Source of the DNA: AV17 sp046262735
GTDB lineage: Bacteria > Verrucomicrobiota > Verrucomicrobiia > Chthoniobacterales > UBA10450
Assembly (NCBI GenBank): GCA_046262735.1
Contig: JBHEMD010000015.1
Location: forward strand, 1 to 8,838
DNA: 8,838 nucleotides
Direction: 5' to 3'
Below the pieces are notes generated by a model. That model ran no database searches, was not told the DNA's origin, and saw only the letters and a program-made list of their open reading frames with translations. The stretch's first letter is position 1. Each line of letters begins with the position of its first letter. Both the position numbers and the translations under genes were made by a program. Shown in pieces: positions 6,197 through 8,838 of this stretch.

Positions 6197-7807
6197 ATGA
6201 ATCCACCTCCAGCGATGAAAATTCGAAAGTTGTCGGTGTCAAAGGACGCGAAACAAGTTGCGGTCACTCGTTTATGCGGAAGCGGATGGGGGATGTTGAC
6301 TGCGACAGGGCTGTCGCTCTTCGCCTGCGCCCGGCCGATATTGGCGCAAGAACTCAGCGGCGTGCCGGCCAAAATCGAGGTAACTATGCCAGCGACGTCC
6401 GGTTCGACCATTAACCTCAAGCTTGTCGATCCGGCGAACAGCCCGGCGCCAGCCAAAAAAGACCTGAAGGTCGAAGTCGAAGCCAAAGCGGAGAACGGCG
6501 CGGTTGGTAAATCGACGGTCACAATCAAACAAGGTGAGACCGGCACATCGGCGGAGTTGCCGACGAAGAGCACCGGTGTGATGGAAGTGAGCGCGACGAA
6601 TCCTGAGCTGGCGACAGGCGGAGCGCTGGTGAACATCCCGTCTCCCAACGAATCGCCAGCACCACAGGCGACGCCCGCGCCGGCGGCGACGATCGCACCG
6701 ATCGAAACACCGGGCGAACACGAGCGCGAAGCTGTCGGAGGTGCCGCTCGGTCTGGCGAAAGGACCCGCGGAACCGCGCGGCTGTTTCAGACCGCGCGTG
6801 GAAGAGCACCGGCCAGTGAAGCAGCGCCGGCGGCCTCACCCGGCGGAGCGAGCGCGGCGGCGGCCGGGAGAGTGGGAAGCATGTTCCGGCCCGACGATTT
6901 CGCGAGGGCTCTTGCTGGATCTTCGTCGCCGTGGTCTCCAGTATTGAAACTACGGTTTTATCCCAATCGGAAGTTGCGTGCCGACGATAAGGACCCGGCG
7001 ACGGTGTGGGCGTCGCTGCCAAGCAACGATCCTGCGCACGACGACCTCGCATTGTACTTGATGAGCGACCTCGGGCCGCTCACGCCCGAGCCGATCAAGA
7101 TTTCGAAAGGCAGCGTGATCGGTCAGGCGAAACTCGTCGCGGATCGGCCGGGCAACGTTCAGGTCTGGTACGCCTACTCGTATCCGCCCGCGAACGTACT
7201 TGATCCACCATTAAAGATCGAATTCGTCTCGCCGGTTTGGGCGCCCAAGCTCGTGCCAAGCCCGCCCAGCGTCACGTTGTTGGACACTGTCGATGTTGCA
7301 GTTCAGCTGGTGGACTACCGCGGCACCAGCGTGGTCGCGGATGAGGCTCGCGCGGTCTACCTGTCGATTGAAGAGGGTTCGGGTGCGCTGGCCAAGTCGG
7401 AAGTGAAATTCGCCGCAAACGAAGCTCGTGCCCTGACGCAATTCATCCCGACATTGCCAGGCAAGGTTCGACTCGCTGCAACAACGCCGAGTCTGCCAAC
7501 CCAGTCGGCAGAGATCACCGTGACTATGCCCTATTTGCTGCTCGGCCTGTGTGCAATCGGTAGTTTCCTTGGTGGTTTGCTCGCCTATTGGACTCAACAA
7601 CCTGCTTCGGCGCAGCGAATCTGGATCGGGCTGATCACCGGGTTCGTGCTCTACTGGGCTGTTGCCTTTGGCATCGTTCATGTTCCGAACTTCCCGCACC
7701 CATTCGTGCTCAATCCGATCACGGCCGTAATTCTTCCCGTATTCGGCGGGTGGGGCGGCACGAAAGTCATTACTCTCGTTCTGCGTCAGTTCGGCTGGAG
7801 CTGGTGA
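6197..7807 (+). CDS. Secreted membrane-anchored protein with Ig-like regions and C-terminal membrane hairpin (hypothetical)
   Basis: A 536-residue protein I do not recognise. A signal-like segment spans about 33-51 (LTATGLSLFACARPILAQ, probable cleavage after Ala50 or Gln51). Residues 54-146 are beta-rich (IEVTMPATSGSTINLKLV, later TVTIKQGETG) and resemble a bacterial Ig-like domain. An Ala/Pro linker covers about 147-225. Residues 235-443 are again beta-rich, with repeats of the pattern 'PPSVTLLDTVDVAVQLVDYRG...LPGKVRLAATT', like invasin/Big-type modules. Two firm helices (446-465 and 475-494) and a weaker third (503-520) end the protein. Most of it should lie outside the cytoplasm, anchored by its C-terminus. 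The ATG at 6197 has AAGG three bases upstream; ATG 6215 is an alternative. Part of the linker may be read in a shifted frame (see findings). Confidence 0.7.
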   Translation: MNPPPAMKIRKLSVSKDAKQVAVTRLCGSGWGMLTATGLSLFACARPILAQELSGVPAKIEVTMPATSGSTINLKLVDPANSPAPAKKDLKVEVEAKAENGAVGKSTVTIKQGETGTSAELPTKSTGVMEVSATNPELATGGALVNIPSPNESPAPQATPAPAATIAPIETPGEHEREAVGGAARSGERTRGTARLFQTARGRAPASEAAPAASPGGASAAAAGRVGSMFRPDDFARALAGSSSPWSPVLKLRFYPNRKLRADDKDPATVWASLPSNDPAHDDLALYLMSDLGPLTPEPIKISKGSVIGQAKLVADRPGNVQVWYAYSYPPANVLDPPLKIEFVSPVWAPKLVPSPPSVTLLDTVDVAVQLVDYRGTSVVADEARAVYLSIEEGSGALAKSEVKFAANEARALTQFIPTLPGKVRLAATTPSLPTQSAEITVTMPYLLLGLCAIGSFLGGLLAYWTQQPASAQRIWIGLITGFVLYWAVAFGIVHVPNFPHPFVLNPITAVILPVFGGWGGTKVITLVLRQFGWSW

Positions 7808-7831
7808 GCGAGCTGATCACCGACTAGCTCC
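7797..7831. terminator. Bipartite hairpin between convergent genes, possible terminator
   Basis: GGAGCT (7797-7802) and GGTGA (7803-7807) pair with TCACC (7817-7821) and AGCTCC (7826-7831): an 11-pair stem with a four-base bulge on the 3' side and a nine-base loop. It overlaps the stop codon of the 6197 gene and lies just outside the stop of the lipoprotein gene on the other strand. A T-run is missing on both sides, so termination is only plausible. Confidence 0.35.
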
Positions 7832-7844
7832 TCAGGCCGGATCG

Positions 7845-8036
7845 TTAGTGCGATTCGCCCGGCACCTTCTGCGGCGCCGGCGTCGGGATTGTCTCGCCGA
7901 TTTCGCTTCCCGCGGGCGCGCGATACATCGTTCTGCCCGCTTGCGGCTCACCTGCTTCTTCGGTCGCACCGGAGAAGCCACAGCCGGTGAGGCAGAGCGC
8001 GGCCGGAATTGCAAAAAAAAGAAGAATCGCGTTCAC
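7845..8036 (-). CDS. Small lipoprotein (hypothetical)
   Basis: A 63-residue ORF with a classic lipoprotein signal: hydrophobic ILLFFAIPAALC, then the lipobox LTGC with the lipidated Cys19. The mature part would be about 45 residues, polar and Pro/Gly-rich (QAGRTMYRAPAGSEIG, ETIPTPAPQKVPG), with no known domain, likely tethered to a membrane. The start is taken as GTG 8036, with a weak AAGAG eight bases upstream. This leaves no positive residue before the hydrophobic stretch, which is odd; two Arg residues lie just upstream in frame but without a usual start codon. The gene converges on the 6197 gene and diverges from the CYTH gene with only 27 bases between the starts. Function is unknown. 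Confidence 0.6.
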   Translation of the reverse strand: MNAILLFFAIPAALCLTGCGFSGATEEAGEPQAGRTMYRAPAGSEIGETIPTPAPQKVPGESH

Positions 8037-8063
8037 TCGGGCAACTCTTATTCCCGGAGCGGA

Positions 8064-8531
8064 ATGAACACAAGAAACGGTCGCGAGATCGAGCGCAAGT
8101 TTTTGATCAAGCAATTGCCGCCCGGCCTGAACCGGTTCCGCAATTATCCGATCGCGCAGGGCTATCTGGCCAACGAAACGGGAGGACGCCATGTTCGTCT
8201 GCGCAAGAAAGGAAAAACGGCCTCGCTCACTTTCAAGATGGGGCGCGGGAGCGCGCGCGAGGAGCGCGAGATAAAGTTGAGCGCGCAACAGTTCGCTTTG
8301 CTCTGGCCGGCTACGACCGGACGTCGCCTGCGCAAGATTCGCTATGAGATTCCGTGGAAGAATTTACTGATTGAGATTGATGTTTACCGGGGACGAAACG
8401 CCGGGCTGAGGGTGGCCGAAGTTGAGTTCCCGAGTCAGGCGTCGTGCCGCAAATTCAAGCCGCCGACCTGGTTTGGTCGCGAGGTGACGGGGGAGAAACG
8501 CTACAGCAATATTCGACTGGCCACTGAATAA
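8064..8531 (+). CDS. Short CYTH / triphosphate tunnel metalloenzyme
   Basis: A 155-residue CYTH-domain protein, nearly colinear with the short bacterial class typified by Nitrosomonas europaea NeuTTM, an inorganic triphosphatase. The N-terminal ExExK signature is Glu8-Glu10-Lys12 in EIERKFLI. Tunnel residues follow: Arg45 and Arg47 (HVRLR), Lys58 (TFK), Glu67/Glu69 (REEREIKL), Lys91 and Arg93 (RKIRY), Glu104 and Asp106 (IEIDVY), Glu119 and Glu121 (AEVEF), then WFGREVTGEKRYSN (136-149). These bind Mg/Mn and the triphosphate; tripolyphosphate is the likely substrate, although other triphosphates are possible. The frame is open upstream to 7848, but the family N-terminus matches ATG 8064, with GGAG (8056-8059) four bases before it. 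A CHAD-domain gene starts 13 bases after the stop, the usual partner and a polyphosphate link. Confidence 0.9.
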   Translation: MNTRNGREIERKFLIKQLPPGLNRFRNYPIAQGYLANETGGRHVRLRKKGKTASLTFKMGRGSAREEREIKLSAQQFALLWPATTGRRLRKIRYEIPWKNLLIEIDVYRGRNAGLRVAEVEFPSQASCRKFKPPTWFGREVTGEKRYSNIRLATE

Positions 8532-8544
8532 ACCCCTCCGCCTT

Positions 8545-8838
8545 ATGAGCTACCGATTCCAATCGGGCGAAACGCTTCCCGGCGGATTCAAAAGAATTTT
8601 TCGGGAAGAAATCGACTCTGCGCTCAAAGAGACCCGGCGCGCACCCCGAAAACGCGGTGAGGCCGTGCACGAATTTCGCAAGCATCTTAAGAAGCTTCGC
8701 GCAGCATTTTCACTGGTTGGGCTGGCGCAAGGAAGTGAAAGAGCTCTGGTATCAATTGCTTATTCTCGCGCCGCTCAATCGGGTTGTGCTGGAGGAGATC
8801 GCGCGCGACGCAAAGACGCTGGGCGATTTGCTCGGCCA
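8545..8838 (+). pseudogene. CHAD-domain protein, internally deleted and frameshifted; runs off the window
   Basis: From ATG 8545 the frame gives MSYRFQSGETLPGGFKRIFREE, then VHEFRKHLKKLRAAFSLV (41-58), the first metal- and phosphate-binding helix of a CHAD domain (VHxxRKxxKxLRA). Beyond about 8715 that frame decays to unnatural sequence, although it stays open to the window end (98 codons). In the next frame, 8723-8836 reads WRKEVKELWYQLLILAPL, then LEEIARDAKTLGDLLG, which is the later CHAD helix (WRKxVKxLWYQL...LGxxLGxxHD) that normally lies more than 100 residues downstream. So roughly the middle of the domain looks lost, with a frame change at the join (8705-8725). CHAD proteins bind polyphosphate and are commonly encoded next to CYTH enzymes, as here. 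An assembly error cannot be excluded. Confidence 0.65.

Noticed and set aside
5899..6648. Minus-strand ORF (249 codons) opposite the small membrane protein and the start of the Ig-like protein
   Set aside because: Spans two plus-strand genes and the gap between them; composition is that of a reverse-complement shadow and no family pattern is visible.
8012..8019. Run of eight A in the lipoprotein signal region as a phase-variable tract
   Set aside because: It encodes ordinary Phe codons and is short; nothing else suggests contingency switching.

Overview
The window is GC-rich, densely packed bacterial chromosome. Overlapping genes, GTG and TTG starts, and the feel of the small membrane and lipoproteins suggest a soil Verrucomicrobiota-like genome (Chthoniobacterales style). 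That placement is an impression from protein character, not a search result. No rRNA, tRNA, CRISPR array, phage gene or transposase is visible.

Layout. Positions 1-144 are the 3' end of a plus-strand stomatin/slipin (SPFH) gene. From 5300 down to 191 runs one minus-strand gene train. In transcription order it holds a COG1926-type phosphoribosyltransferase, a remnant of an erythromycin-esterase-family gene, an alpha/beta hydrolase (dienelactone-hydrolase type), nicotinate phosphoribosyltransferase (pncB), nicotinamidase (pncA) and a GT39-like polytopic glycosyltransferase. Junctions are an ATGA overlap, an 11-base gap, a GTGA overlap and a 17-base overlap, so the train looks like one operon. 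PncA and PncB together make a nicotinamide -> nicotinate -> NaMN salvage route to NAD. The phosphoribosyltransferase, esterase and hydrolase form a known but poorly understood association.

Positions 5301-5806 hold no confident gene, only conflicting weak coding signals. Plus-strand genes follow: a small one-helix membrane protein (5807-6151) and a 536-residue secreted, membrane-anchored protein with beta-rich, Ig-like extracytoplasmic regions and a C-terminal membrane hairpin (6197-7807). A tiny minus-strand lipoprotein gene (7845-8036) lies divergently beside a short CYTH/triphosphate tunnel metalloenzyme (8064-8531). A CHAD-domain gene follows it and looks internally deleted and frameshifted before the window ends.

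The most notable pattern is deletional decay. The esterase keeps only its first ~20 and last ~22 codons. The CHAD gene joins its N-terminal helix to a much later helix in another frame. The 5.3-5.8 kb gap may hold further remnants. I found no convincing new defence or mobile system.
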